Assembly: GCA_002168075.1 (NCBI GenBank)
Contig: NHCE01000005.1
Location: forward strand, 39,472-87,347
From: Rhizobiales bacterium TMED25
GTDB taxonomy: Bacteria > Pseudomonadota > Alphaproteobacteria > Rhizobiales > TMED25
Length of the DNA stretch: 47,876 nt
Direction: 5' to 3'
In this document: positions 26,564 through 35,602 of the stretch, piece by piece
How the letters are laid out: each line of letters starts with the position of its first letter
How positions within the stretch are numbered: position 1 is the first letter of the stretch
The notes under the pieces: model-generated
Databases searched by the model: none
Seen by the model: the letters and a program-made list of their open reading frames with translations, nothing else
Told to the model about the DNA's origin: nothing
Program-made: the position numbers and the translations under genes

Positions 26564-27169
26564 ATGGCACCCAGTGAAAAAAACGAAATTGAAAACTTCA
26601 TTAGACTATTATCTAAACTTCCAGGATTAGGACCTAGATCGGGAAGACGAGCCGCGCTTGAAATTATAAAAAGAAAAGATCAGCTTCTGACTCCCTTAAG
26701 AGAATCTTTTATTGAAATTAGTGAAAAAATTATTGTCTGCGAGAACTGTAATAATATTGATGTTATATCACCTTGTTCCATCTGCACGGATGTTCGAAGA
26801 GATGAATCAATAATATGCGTAGTAGAAGAGGTTTCCGATCTTTGGGCAATTGAAAGATCTGGAGCTGTTAAAGGTTATTATCATATCTTAGGAGGTGTAT
26901 TAAATGCTCTAGATGGTATTGGACCGGACCAATTACATATAAATAATTTAAATAAACGTATAAAAGAAAATCAAGTTTCCGAAGTTATACTTGCATTGAG
27001 TGCAACAATTGATGGGCAAACAACAATGCATTACCTTAGTGATTTATTACAAAATGATAAGATAAGAATATCAAAATTAGCACACGGTATTCCTGTTGGT
27101 GGGGAATTGGATTATCTAGATGATGGTACTCTCATGCAGGCAATAGTATCAAGAACTAACACAGACTAA
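26564..27169 (+). CDS. recR: Recombination mediator RecR
   Basis: The 201-residue protein has the helix-hairpin-helix LPGLGPRSGRR, a four-cysteine zinc site (Cys59, 62, 71, 74) and the Toprim domain beginning CVVEEVSDLWAIE. With RecO it loads RecA at gaps during recombinational repair. It begins 3 bases after ybaB. Its stop codon abuts the stop codon of opposite-strand rmuC with no base between. Confidence 0.95.
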   Translation: MAPSEKNEIENFIRLLSKLPGLGPRSGRRAALEIIKRKDQLLTPLRESFIEISEKIIVCENCNNIDVISPCSICTDVRRDESIICVVEEVSDLWAIERSGAVKGYYHILGGVLNALDGIGPDQLHINNLNKRIKENQVSEVILALSATIDGQTTMHYLSDLLQNDKIRISKLAHGIPVGGELDYLDDGTLMQAIVSRTNTD

Positions 27170-28273
27170 TCAATTTTTCTCTATAGTTTCTTGTGAATTA
27201 TTACTTTCAAGCACCTGAATTTTTCTGCCACTGCTGGTGATTTTTTTTGATGAGGCCACAATATTTTCAATATCTTTATTAGCTAGATTAAAATGTTTTT
27301 GAAGATCTTCGACCCTTATACCAAGACGATCAACATCCATTAGAATCTTTCCAACTTCCGTTTTGATTATACCGATTTGTTTTTGCATCTGCGCATCTCT
27401 AATTAGGGTTTGAAGTGTCTGAACGCTGAGCATTAGAGTATTTGGAGACACGATGATAATACCTAGTTTGTATGCTTTTTGAAAAAGATCATCAAAATTT
27501 TCATATAAGTCAGCGCATACTGACTCTGATGGTATAAACATTAAAAGTGGGTCCCTGACCTCACCCGGAATTTTATATTTCTCTGAAATATCATTAATAT
27601 GCTTAGTAACATCCGTTTTAATTTTTGAACTTGCATTCTTTTTATCAATAGATGTCTTTGCTGCTCGAAGATCATTGAAGCTCTCTAGTGGAAATTTTGA
27701 GTCAATCACAAGCAGTTCATCTGTATTTGGCATCTTAATAATACAATCGGGACGTTTTGAATTAGATAAAGTATACTGAAAGGAATAAAAATCATTAGGC
27801 AGTGCATCAGATATTATTGACTCCATCCGACCTTGACCGAAAGCACCACGCTGTTGCTTATTGGACAGAATCCCTTGTAAATCAATAACATTATTTGATA
27901 AATCGGTAATATTTTTTTGTGCATTATCAATAACAGCCAATCTTTCAGATAATTTTGTCAAATCTGCATGTGTCTTCTCGCGACTTTCTGATAACTCTTT
28001 TTGGACCTGCTGATTAATCTTATCTTTTATATCCTCAATCGAATTCTTCAGCCTATCATGGTTTCCATTGAATAAATCTGATAATGACTTAATTGTAATG
28101 TTTAATTCAGAATTCTGCTTAATTATTTCGGATATATCATTATCTGAATTATTTTTATTTTTTCTATTTTGATTTAGTTGAATGTATAATAATATTATTA
28201 CTACAATAGAGAAAAACAGAATTATTATTGTGCTATCGATCATTTTTTTATTTTTAAATAATTTATTCCCCAT
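27170..28273 (-). CDS. rmuC: DNA recombination protein RmuC
   Basis: A 367-residue protein with an N-terminal membrane helix, a long coiled coil (about residues 35-135, with many heptad-like Glu/Lys/Leu runs), and the RmuC nuclease-like domain: GAFGQGRME, LVIDSKFPLESF and the later LMFIPSES. RmuC limits DNA inversions at repeats in E. coli; the domain belongs to the PD-(D/E)xK fold, with DSK as part of the site. Neither the ATG used here nor the alternative at 28241-28243 has a good ribosome site. Confidence 0.92.
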   Translation of the reverse strand: MGNKLFKNKKMIDSTIIILFFSIVVIILLYIQLNQNRKNKNNSDNDISEIIKQNSELNITIKSLSDLFNGNHDRLKNSIEDIKDKINQQVQKELSESREKTHADLTKLSERLAVIDNAQKNITDLSNNVIDLQGILSNKQQRGAFGQGRMESIISDALPNDFYSFQYTLSNSKRPDCIIKMPNTDELLVIDSKFPLESFNDLRAAKTSIDKKNASSKIKTDVTKHINDISEKYKIPGEVRDPLLMFIPSESVCADLYENFDDLFQKAYKLGIIIVSPNTLMLSVQTLQTLIRDAQMQKQIGIIKTEVGKILMDVDRLGIRVEDLQKHFNLANKDIENIVASSKKITSSGRKIQVLESNNSQETIEKN

Positions 28274-28319
28274 ATTAATATGATTTCATCTAAAATACTA
28301 ATTAATATATAGCTAAGAT

Positions 28320-28832
28320 ATGATCTATCCAATTCTTAAAATACCTAATAAAAAACTTCGAGAGAAGTGTGAGCCTATTGAAAAAATAGATAAAAACATA
28401 AAAACTATCTTAGATAATATGGCAGAAACGATGTATGATGCGCCCGGCATTGGCCTTGCCGCAATACAAATTGGAATCAATATGCAATTAGTGGTAATTG
28501 ACTGTGAATATGGAGAAAATAAGAAAAAGAATCCTTTGTTTCTTATAAATCCTGAAATTATTTGGAAATCGGAGGAAATGACTATCTTCAAAGAAGGCTG
28601 TTTATCCATACCAGAAATATATGAAGAAGTTGAAAGATCTACAAAATGTCGAATAAGATACAAGGATAAGAAAGATACAATTCAGGAACTTGAATGTGAT
28701 GGCTTATTATCTACATGTGTTCAACATGAGATTGACCACTTAAATGGTAAATTATTCATCGATTATTTATCCAGACTAAAAAGAACTTCGATAGAAAAGA
28801 AATTTATAAAAATGAGTAAAAGAAGATCTTAA
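28320..28832 (+). CDS. def: Peptide deformylase
   Basis: A 170-residue metallo-enzyme removing the formyl group from nascent proteins. All three motifs are present: GIGLAAIQ (43-50), EGCLSIP (92-98, metal ligand Cys94) and QHEIDHLNG (His136, Glu137, His140). It forms a pair with fmt, whose start follows its stop after one base; the two enzymes add and remove the same formyl group. Confidence 0.96.
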   Translation: MIYPILKIPNKKLREKCEPIEKIDKNIKTILDNMAETMYDAPGIGLAAIQIGINMQLVVIDCEYGENKKKNPLFLINPEIIWKSEEMTIFKEGCLSIPEIYEEVERSTKCRIRYKDKKDTIQELECDGLLSTCVQHEIDHLNGKLFIDYLSRLKRTSIEKKFIKMSKRRS

Positions 28833-28833
28833 C

Positions 28834-29775
28834 ATGGAAAATATGAAACTTGTTTTTATGGGTTCTTCACCATTTGGAATTCCCGCCCTTGAAGCGCTAA
28901 TAAGATCAAAACATGAGGTGGCCACTATATATACGCAGCCATCAAAGAGAGCAGGTCGCGGTTTAAATATTCAGTCTTCTCCAATGCACCAAATTGCTGA
29001 ATCGAATAATAAAATTATAAGAACTCCTTATAATTTATCTAGTGAGGCTGAAAAATCATTTCTTGAAAAAATACAACCCGACATAGGTATTGTGGTATCT
29101 TATGGAATGTTAATCCCTGATCACATCCTATCAATTCCTAAATATGGATTTTTGAATGTGCATCCATCACTTTTGCCACGCTGGAGAGGGGCTGCTCCAA
29201 TTCAACGTTCCCTGATAAATGGTGATAAAATAACAGGTATAAGTATAATTAAATTGGATACTGGTCTCGATACTGGAGATATTTGTAGTTCTCTTGAAGT
29301 TGCGATTGATTCAAAAGATGATTTTCAATCATTATCTTCAAAATTATCCAATATTGGAACAAAAATGATTTTAGATTCGATAGATGATATAATCAATAAA
29401 AATATTTCATATAGGGTTCAAAGTGAAGAGAACATATCCTACGCTGAAAAAATCGATAAATCCGATACAAAAATATCATTTGAAAATTCAGCAACGGATA
29501 TCATAAATCTTATTAGAGGACTAAGTCCCAATCCTGGAGCGTGGTTTACATATAATGATGGAGGTAACTCTTTTAGAGTAAAAATATTATCAGCTGAAAT
29601 AATGCCAAATAATGGTCCATCAGGAGAATTATTAGATGATCAATTGTTAATAGCCTGTGGTGAAAAATCAATAAAACCATCTCTTCTTCAAAGAGAAGGA
29701 AAAAAAATAATGTCAATTGATGATTTCTTGCGAGGTATAAAAATGAATAAGGGTGTCATTCTTAATAAAGAATAA
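28834..29775 (+). CDS. fmt: Methionyl-tRNA formyltransferase
   Basis: The 313-residue enzyme formylates initiator Met-tRNA with 10-formyl-tetrahydrofolate. The formyltransferase core shows NVHPSLLPRWRGAAPIQR with catalytic His, preceded by IGIVVSYGMLIP, and the LDTGLDTGD segment with catalytic Asp. The C-terminal tRNA-binding domain begins near residue 205. A second ATG three codons in is an alternative start. The gene is flanked tightly by def and truA. Confidence 0.95.
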   Translation: MENMKLVFMGSSPFGIPALEALIRSKHEVATIYTQPSKRAGRGLNIQSSPMHQIAESNNKIIRTPYNLSSEAEKSFLEKIQPDIGIVVSYGMLIPDHILSIPKYGFLNVHPSLLPRWRGAAPIQRSLINGDKITGISIIKLDTGLDTGDICSSLEVAIDSKDDFQSLSSKLSNIGTKMILDSIDDIINKNISYRVQSEENISYAEKIDKSDTKISFENSATDIINLIRGLSPNPGAWFTYNDGGNSFRVKILSAEIMPNNGPSGELLDDQLLIACGEKSIKPSLLQREGKKIMSIDDFLRGIKMNKGVILNKE

Positions 29776-29784
29776 CTTTTGATA

Positions 29785-30528
29785 ATGATAAAATATAAAT
29801 TACTAATTGAATATGATGGTACAGATTATTGCGGGTGGCAAAGGCAGAGTCAACCCAACTCAATCCAAGGAATAATCGAACATGCGATTAAAAAATTTTG
29901 CGGAAATATTGTAACAGTTCAGGGAGCTGGAAGAACCGACTCAGGCGTGCATGCCTCTGGTCAAGTTGCCCATGTTAATCTAGAGAGAGAATATGATATA
30001 AAAAGAATAGAGCAAGCTATAAATTTTTACTTGAAAGATGAAAAAATAAGTATTTTGAAAGTTACAAAAGTTGACAAAGATTTTGATGCAAGATTTTCAG
30101 CACTGAAGAGGTATTACAGATACAAAATAATCAATAGAAATAGTCCTCTAACATATGATTTAAATAAGTACTGCCATGTAGTTACGCCATTAAACCTAGA
30201 AATAATGGAGCAAGCAGTAAAATCTTTTATTGGACAACATGACTTTACAACATTTCGATCTTCAAATTGTCAATCACCTTCACCTGTAAAAAATATTGAT
30301 AAAATTATTGTGAAAAAAAACTGCGATGAAATATATATAGATTTTGTAGCAAAATCTTTTTTACAAACTCAAGTTAGATCAATGATGGGGTGTATTATCA
30401 AAGTAGGTGCTGGATCATGGAATAGCTACAAAATATCAGAATTAATCAATGCAAAAGATAGATCACAATGTGCTAAATTAGCTCCACCATGTGGATTATA
30501 TCTCACAAGAGTTGATTATTTGGAGTAA
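29785..30528 (+). CDS. truA: tRNA pseudouridine(38-40) synthase
   Basis: TruA converts uridines in the anticodon arm to pseudouridine. The frame opens with a TTG at 29779, but the ATG at 29785 gives the normal start MIKYKLLIEYDGTDYCGWQ, so I prefer it (247 residues). The catalytic Asp52 lies in GAGRTDSGVHA. The 3' end overlaps opposite-strand dapE by 13 bases. Confidence 0.94.
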   Translation: MIKYKLLIEYDGTDYCGWQRQSQPNSIQGIIEHAIKKFCGNIVTVQGAGRTDSGVHASGQVAHVNLEREYDIKRIEQAINFYLKDEKISILKVTKVDKDFDARFSALKRYYRYKIINRNSPLTYDLNKYCHVVTPLNLEIMEQAVKSFIGQHDFTTFRSSNCQSPSPVKNIDKIIVKKNCDEIYIDFVAKSFLQTQVRSMMGCIIKVGAGSWNSYKISELINAKDRSQCAKLAPPCGLYLTRVDYLE

Positions 30529-31676
30529 TAACTCACTAAAAAATCATCAAAAATCTCAGTTAAAATCTGAAAATCATCTAAAGTTATATTCTCATCAATT
30601 TGATGCATTGTTCTTCCTACAAGACCGAATTCAATGACTGGGCAATATTTTGATATAAATCTTCCATCTGATGTACCTCCAAAAGTACTAAATTTTGGTC
30701 TCAATGAGGTTTTCCTAAAGATTGAGTCTGATAGAATATTAGACAAACCTTGTGAACTAGTATGATAAACATCCGCGTTAGATATTTTATTTAATTGCCA
30801 GTTAATTGAATTATCCTCGAGGTGCTTTGAAAAAATATTTTCAAGAAACTCCGTAAGTTTATTCTCTGTCCATGAATCGTTATATCTAATATTAAATTTT
30901 AATTTCGCTTTATCAGGAATTACATTATGGGATGTATTATTTACATCAAATGATGTGAACTCAATATTTGTTGGAAGAAAATCCTCAGTACCTTTGTCAA
31001 TCTCACCAGAAATTTCGCGGGCTATCTTTATAGCAAATGGAATTGGATTCCTAGCTTTCTTTGGGTAAGCAACATGACCCTGTTTACCCTGAATATCCAA
31101 CTCAAAAGATAGGCTACCTCTTCTTCCTATTTTTATTGTATCACCTATCATATCCTCATTTGTGGGCTCAGTAACGATACAATGATCTATTTTATAACCC
31201 TGGTTAACCACCCATTCTAAAAGAGGCTTTGTCCCATTAATTGCTAAACCTTCTTCATCTCCAGTTATTAGATAGCTCAGAGTTCCAATAGTATTGACGT
31301 TTTTATCAAAATAATTTATTCCAGCTACTAAAGATGAAATTATGGCTCCTTTCATATCTTCTGCACCTCGAGAATAGATCTTATTATTTTCAATTTTTCC
31401 AGAAAATGGTGGGTTTTGCCAATTAATATAGTCTCCAGGATTAACCACATCTGCATGCCCAGCATAGCATAAGTGAGGGCTTCCATTCCCTTTAATTGCA
31501 AACATATTTTCAACTTCATAAGAATCGTCTAGTTTAAATTTTACTCTATGAATTTCAAAATTATACCTCTTGAATATATCTTCAAGAAAATCAAATGCTT
31601 CTTTAACATTTGGCGTAATACTCTCTATACTTAAAAAATCTTGAAGGAGTTTTTGTGCAGTATTCTTATCAATCAT
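30516..31676 (-). CDS. dapE: Succinyl-diaminopimelate desuccinylase
   Basis: An M20-family metallopeptidase of 386 residues that removes succinate from N-succinyl-LL-diaminopimelate in lysine and peptidoglycan precursor synthesis. Zinc-site motifs are YAGHADVV, RGAEDMKG and ITGDEEG; FGGTSDGRF near the C-terminus is specific for DapE and helps separate it from ArgE at 43466-44641. It follows dapD on the same strand after 24 bases. Confidence 0.94.
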   Translation of the reverse strand: MIDKNTAQKLLQDFLSIESITPNVKEAFDFLEDIFKRYNFEIHRVKFKLDDSYEVENMFAIKGNGSPHLCYAGHADVVNPGDYINWQNPPFSGKIENNKIYSRGAEDMKGAIISSLVAGINYFDKNVNTIGTLSYLITGDEEGLAINGTKPLLEWVVNQGYKIDHCIVTEPTNEDMIGDTIKIGRRGSLSFELDIQGKQGHVAYPKKARNPIPFAIKIAREISGEIDKGTEDFLPTNIEFTSFDVNNTSHNVIPDKAKLKFNIRYNDSWTENKLTEFLENIFSKHLEDNSINWQLNKISNADVYHTSSQGLSNILSDSIFRKTSLRPKFSTFGGTSDGRFISKYCPVIEFGLVGRTMHQIDENITLDDFQILTEIFDDFLVSYYSK

Positions 31677-31700
31677 ATATAATATCCACTCTAAAAAAAA

Positions 31701-32525
31701 TTAATCTCTCAAAAGCTCATTAATTGAAGTCTTAGATCTTGTTTTTTCATCTACCCTTTTTACGATAACTGCACAATATAATGCCAGCCCATCTTTTCCC
31801 ATTTTCTCACTTGGAATTGTCCCAGGTACCACAACGGAATATGGGGGGACACGACCGTAAAAAATTTCACCGCTTTCCCTATCTATAATTTTTGTTGATG
31901 AACCTATAAATACTCCCATTGATATTACAGACCCCTCTTCAATTATAACACCCTCTGCGATTTCTGATCTTGCACCTATAAAGCAGTTATCTTCTATAAT
32001 TACTGGGTTTGCTTGCAGTGGTTCTAAAACACCACCAATTCCAACACCACCGCTTATATGACAATTTTTACCTATTTGTGCACAAGACCCAATTGTAGAC
32101 CATGTATCGATCATAGTTCCCTGGTCTACGTATGCTCCTACATTTATAAACGCTGGCATGATAACACAGTTTCTTGCTATAAATGCTGATTTTCTAATTG
32201 CACCATTTGGTACATATCTAAAACCTGCACTTGTATATTCTTTTTGCCCCCAACCAACAGTTTTTCCTTCAACTTTATCAAACCAAGTAGCATAAGGGCC
32301 AGACAGAGTATCATTTTCTTTTGTTTTGAAACTAAGTAATATGGCTTTTTTTATCCACTCATGGACAACCCATCTACCATTTATTTTTTCTGAAACCCTT
32401 AATTTACCAGAATCTAATTCATTCAGGACCTTCTCAACTGTATCTTTTATCTCATCAAAATCATCCCTTGAGAGAATATCGGTTCCAAAAGCATTATTTA
32501 TTATTTGCTCATAATTTTTTGTCAT
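31701..32525 (-). CDS. dapD: Tetrahydrodipicolinate N-succinyltransferase
   Basis: A 274-residue trimeric enzyme with a left-handed beta-helix. The hexapeptide-repeat region runs from about residue 110 to 215 and includes [18 protein letters not shown] and [14 protein letters not shown], diagnostic of DapD. It uses succinyl-CoA and acts one step before the aminotransferase and DapE. Presence of dapD plus dapE shows the succinylase route of lysine synthesis. Confidence 0.96.
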   Translation of the reverse strand: MTKNYEQIINNAFGTDILSRDDFDEIKDTVEKVLNELDSGKLRVSEKINGRWVVHEWIKKAILLSFKTKENDTLSGPYATWFDKVEGKTVGWGQKEYTSAGFRYVPNGAIRKSAFIARNCVIMPAFINVGAYVDQGTMIDTWSTIGSCAQIGKNCHISGGVGIGGVLEPLQANPVIIEDNCFIGARSEIAEGVIIEEGSVISMGVFIGSSTKIIDRESGEIFYGRVPPYSVVVPGTIPSEKMGKDGLALYCAVIVKRVDEKTRSKTSINELLRD

Positions 32526-32556
32526 ATTACTTTATCCTTTAAAAACAAGATTAAAT

Positions 32557-33405
32557 TTACATATATTTCTTTATAATTTCTGAATTTTTTTCTTCATTTG
32601 ATAATTTATTTATGTAGTTGATATCAATTTCAAGGTCACTAAACTCCCCTGTTTCATATAAATTTTCAAGAGATCTTCTATATGCTTCCATTGCAGCGAA
32701 ATAGGCATTATGCCCAGGCAAACTAACTGATACCCCCATTTTGGTGAGTTCATTTAAAGATAAATCTGTAGTATTATTACCTAATATTATTGGAATATCA
32801 TGAGATTTTACTAGTTTTTCAATATCGTTCTTAGAACTTACATTTATATAAAAAAGTGCATCCGCACCAACTGACTCATATGATTTCCCTCTTTCAAGAG
32901 CTGCATTTATACCCTGATATGGATAAACTCCAGTTCTGGCTATTATAGAGGTGCTTTTATTTAGCTTTCTATCTACCGCTAGTTTGATTTTAAATGCAGC
33001 CTCTTTTATAGATAGAAACTCAGGATATTTTGTCTTCCCAAATTTTATTGGCAAGTCAGTATCTTCGAGAGATATACCAGAAGCTCCTGCATCCTCAAGA
33101 CTTTCTATTGTCCTGCATACATTAACTGCATTTCCATATCCATTATCTGCATCAACTATTAACGGTATTTTTGCATACTTGGCAATTCGTCTTACATTTT
33201 CAGTTAATTCCGTTAATGATAGTAACATCAAATCTGGATCTCCGAGAAAATCTAATGATATTATTTTCCCAGGTACTATTCCAATTTTGAACCCTATTTG
33301 TTCAGCCATACGTGCAGAGAGAGGGTTAAATATTGTAGCTGGATTGTAACAATTCCGATCCAGCAACAAATCTTTTAACTTTTTATTTAAGTTAGTACTT
33401 ATCAT
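32557..33405 (-). CDS. Isocitrate lyase/PEP mutase-superfamily protein, oxaloacetate decarboxylase-like
   Basis: A 282-residue barrel protein. VDADNGYG (Asp85, Asp87) is the Mg-binding motif of the superfamily, and ISLEDTDLPIKFG follows. The catalytic Cys loop of true isocitrate and methylisocitrate lyases (KKCGH) is absent; the EDT..LP..FG pattern instead resembles the oxaloacetate decarboxylase group typified by Pseudomonas PA4872. It probably cleaves or decarboxylates a 2-oxo acid, but a phosphonate mutase is less likely. It is 31 bases upstream of dapD and downstream of two other catabolic-looking genes. Confidence 0.8.
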   Translation of the reverse strand: MISTNLNKKLKDLLLDRNCYNPATIFNPLSARMAEQIGFKIGIVPGKIISLDFLGDPDLMLLSLTELTENVRRIAKYAKIPLIVDADNGYGNAVNVCRTIESLEDAGASGISLEDTDLPIKFGKTKYPEFLSIKEAAFKIKLAVDRKLNKSTSIIARTGVYPYQGINAALERGKSYESVGADALFYINVSSKNDIEKLVKSHDIPIILGNNTTDLSLNELTKMGVSVSLPGHNAYFAAMEAYRRSLENLYETGEFSDLEIDINYINKLSNEEKNSEIIKKYM

Positions 33406-33464
33406 AATAGTCTTACCTTTAATTTATATTATGTAATTATAATCTACTATTATTTAATTTGTTA

Positions 33465-33863
33465 TTATAGTGGTTTCCAATCCTCTTTTTTCTTTTCCCA
33501 ATTGTCAAAGATATCCTGAGCTGCCTTGAGTGCATGATTAGTTTTTGGAAAACCAATATATGGTGAGCATTGAAGAATCACTTCTATTAACTCTTCTTTC
33601 TTTGCACCTCTATTCATTGCACCCCTAACATGCAAACCAACCTCGTGAGGTAGGTCTAGTGCGGCTGCAGCAGCCATTACAATCATTTCTCTTGTTTTTA
33701 AATCCAAATTAGGTCTATCCCATATCGTCCCGAAACAATATTCATGGATCGCATCTGCATGGGTTGGACAAATCTTATAAAGATCATCCCATCTTTCTAA
33801 ACCCTCTTTTCCAAAGGCCTCGTCGCGTATTTCTTTTCCTCTTTTCCATTTTTCTTTACTCAT
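33465..33863 (-). CDS. Carboxymuconolactone decarboxylase-family protein
   Basis: The 132-residue protein matches the size and core of 4-carboxymuconolactone decarboxylase: TREMIVMAAAAALDLPHEVGLHVRGAMNRGA and the later EVILQCSPYIGFPKTNHAL. The peroxidase-type CxxC pair of AhpD relatives is absent, which favours a decarboxylase-like or hydrolase-like role over antioxidant activity. No other genes of the protocatechuate route are in view. It overlaps the upstream P1 peptidase gene by 8 bases. Confidence 0.85.
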   Translation of the reverse strand: MSKEKWKRGKEIRDEAFGKEGLERWDDLYKICPTHADAIHEYCFGTIWDRPNLDLKTREMIVMAAAAALDLPHEVGLHVRGAMNRGAKKEELIEVILQCSPYIGFPKTNHALKAAQDIFDNWEKKKEDWKPL

Positions 33864-34932
33864 GAAAGTTCTCCTTTAATTTAAGTTTAATATTATTATT
33901 TATCATATCTTTGTAACCAATAATACCGTTTCTAGTTTCTGCATTATATATAGCCCGACCTATTGATCTCGTTAAGGTATCTGCTGATAATGAACTAATA
34001 GTTGTGAATAATTGATCTGAAATATCTAATTTTTTTTCACAACTACTTATCACAAAAGTTAGATCACCATCAAAAGAGGTTCCGACAGGTCTAATAGCTC
34101 TACTTAATCCCGTGAAACTCATCTTTGCAATCTTATACAGTTGTAACTTTGATAATTCTATATTGGTTGCAATCACAGATATGGTCGTATTCTTCCCAGC
34201 TTGTTTTTGATTTTCATCTATTGATATATCATTTATGCTTTGATCTGTGCTGTAATTTATAAGATCTTCGTAAAAATTTTTTAGATTTCCACCAAGCTCA
34301 TCTTCAAGTTCATAAAAGCTAGAATATAGTACATTTGTTCCCGGGATAAGAGTTGAACCAAATGAATTAACAATTGATATTGCACCTATTGTAGCTCCTC
34401 CAGGAAATCTTATCGATGCACTCCCCTGCCCACCCTTGATTGATCCTGATCTAGCTCCATATCCTGCACCATTACTTCCCAATCTGAAGTCATGACCTGC
34501 AGAATTATATGCATGCTTTATTAGCTCAATATAAATCTTAGAAGAAATATTTTTAGACATTTTTTTAGATAGATCATAGATTGAGGCACAAGGAACAATT
34601 GGAATAGAAATATTTGAGTCTCTTATTTTATAACCTCTATTTTCTTTGTAGAGAATATCCACAACCTCCGAAGCTGAAGCTAGTCCAAAAACTGATCCCC
34701 CGCTCAATATAATACCATCAATATATTCAACAGTATTATTTGGGTTTAATAGATCAATTTCATGAGATGCAGGGGCTCCTCCAATTACAGCCGCTGACGC
34801 TTTGAATTTTTTAGATAATTTTATGTAGGTGACACCAGTTCCGAAATCAATATTTTCAGCATTACCAACTTTAACACCCAAAATATCAGTTATAAGATTC
34901 CTTGAACCCGTAATTACTTTCGTTCTAGTCAT
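33856..34932 (-). CDS. P1-family self-processing peptidase (DmpA/NylC-like)
   Basis: A 358-residue N-terminal-nucleophile hydrolase. Family features are NLITDILGVKVGNA at the start, LSGGSVFGLA, GSNGAGYGARSG, and NTTISVIATN, where chain cleavage before Thr249 would expose the catalytic nucleophile. Relatives include the L-aminopeptidase DmpA, nylon-oligomer hydrolase NylC and beta-aminopeptidases, so the substrate is likely a small amide or peptide. It is the first gene of a minus-strand group and diverges from rpmH across a 158-base gap that holds one GANTC site (34973-34977). Confidence 0.88.
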   Translation of the reverse strand: MTRTKVITGSRNLITDILGVKVGNAENIDFGTGVTYIKLSKKFKASAAVIGGAPASHEIDLLNPNNTVEYIDGIILSGGSVFGLASASEVVDILYKENRGYKIRDSNISIPIVPCASIYDLSKKMSKNISSKIYIELIKHAYNSAGHDFRLGSNGAGYGARSGSIKGGQGSASIRFPGGATIGAISIVNSFGSTLIPGTNVLYSSFYELEDELGGNLKNFYEDLINYSTDQSINDISIDENQKQAGKNTTISVIATNIELSKLQLYKIAKMSFTGLSRAIRPVGTSFDGDLTFVISSCEKKLDISDQLFTTISSLSADTLTRSIGRAIYNAETRNGIIGYKDMINNNIKLKLKENFHE

Positions 34933-35090
34933 TTAAAATTTCAACTTCTGCAAGATATATCTATATTTTAAAGAATCAAGACCATAATATTTTAAATTAC
35001 TAGATTATTAAATAAATATTATTTTTTGTTTATGTTTTATATATATTATTGTATAGATTATCTTAATTTATTTTTTAAGGAGTAATAAAA

Positions 35091-35225
35091 GTGAAGCGTA
35101 CCTATCAACCCAGCGTGCTTGTTAGAAAGAGAAGGCATGGATTCAGGGCAAGGAAAGCAACGAACGGTGGCCTTAAAGTCTTGACAAGGAGACGTGCTAA
35201 GGGCAGGAAGCGTCTATCAGCATAG
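35091..35225 (+). CDS. rpmH: Ribosomal protein L34
   Basis: A 44-residue basic protein starting at a GTG, 8 bases after an AAGGAG site (35077-35082). The sequence [17 protein letters not shown] begins it and [11 protein letters not shown] ends it, diagnostic of L34. The stretch is richer in G and C than its surroundings because of Arg and Gly codons under strong conservation. It starts the rpmH-rnpA-yidC-engB group; no dnaA or DnaA boxes are nearby. Confidence 0.97.
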   Translation: MKRTYQPSVLVRKRRHGFRARKATNGGLKVLTRRRAKGRKRLSA

Positions 35226-35247
35226 CCTTTAATAGAAATATAATCTA

Positions 35248-35565
35248 ATGGAACACTTAACAAAGAGAAACGATTTTATAAAAGCATCGACAGGTCAAAA
35301 GTCTGTCACTCCATCTTTTGTCCTATTAAAACATATGCGTGATTTCTCTGAAAATTCATCCCCAAAAATTGGTTATACAGCATCAAAAAAAATTGGAACT
35401 GCAGTTATAAGGAATAGAGCTAAACGTCGATTAAGATCAGCGGCAGTTGAAACAATATTCAAAAGAGCAGAAGAACATACTAATTATGTATTAATTGCCC
35501 GTAAACAGCTATTAGAATATCCCTATGCAGACCTGATAAATGATCTAAAAGACTGCATGAGTTAA
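35248..35565 (+). CDS. rnpA: Ribonuclease P protein component
   Basis: The 105-residue RNA-binding protein assists the RNase P RNA in trimming tRNA 5' ends. The family RNR motif appears as AVIRNRAKRRLRSA, following KIGYTASKKIGTA. The gene begins 22 bases after rpmH. The yidD gene that commonly follows rnpA in other bacteria is absent here; yidC comes next. Confidence 0.94.
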   Translation: MEHLTKRNDFIKASTGQKSVTPSFVLLKHMRDFSENSSPKIGYTASKKIGTAVIRNRAKRRLRSAAVETIFKRAEEHTNYVLIARKQLLEYPYADLINDLKDCMS

Positions 35566-35602
35566 TTACGTATAAATAATATTTAACAAAAATAATTAAG
35601 AA

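Noticed and set aside
32557-33405. Methylisocitrate lyase identity for the PEP-mutase-fold protein
   Set aside because: The KKCGH catalytic loop is missing.
34933-35090. Possible replication origin near rpmH
   Set aside because: No DnaA boxes seen and no dnaA; in alphaproteobacteria the origin is usually elsewhere.
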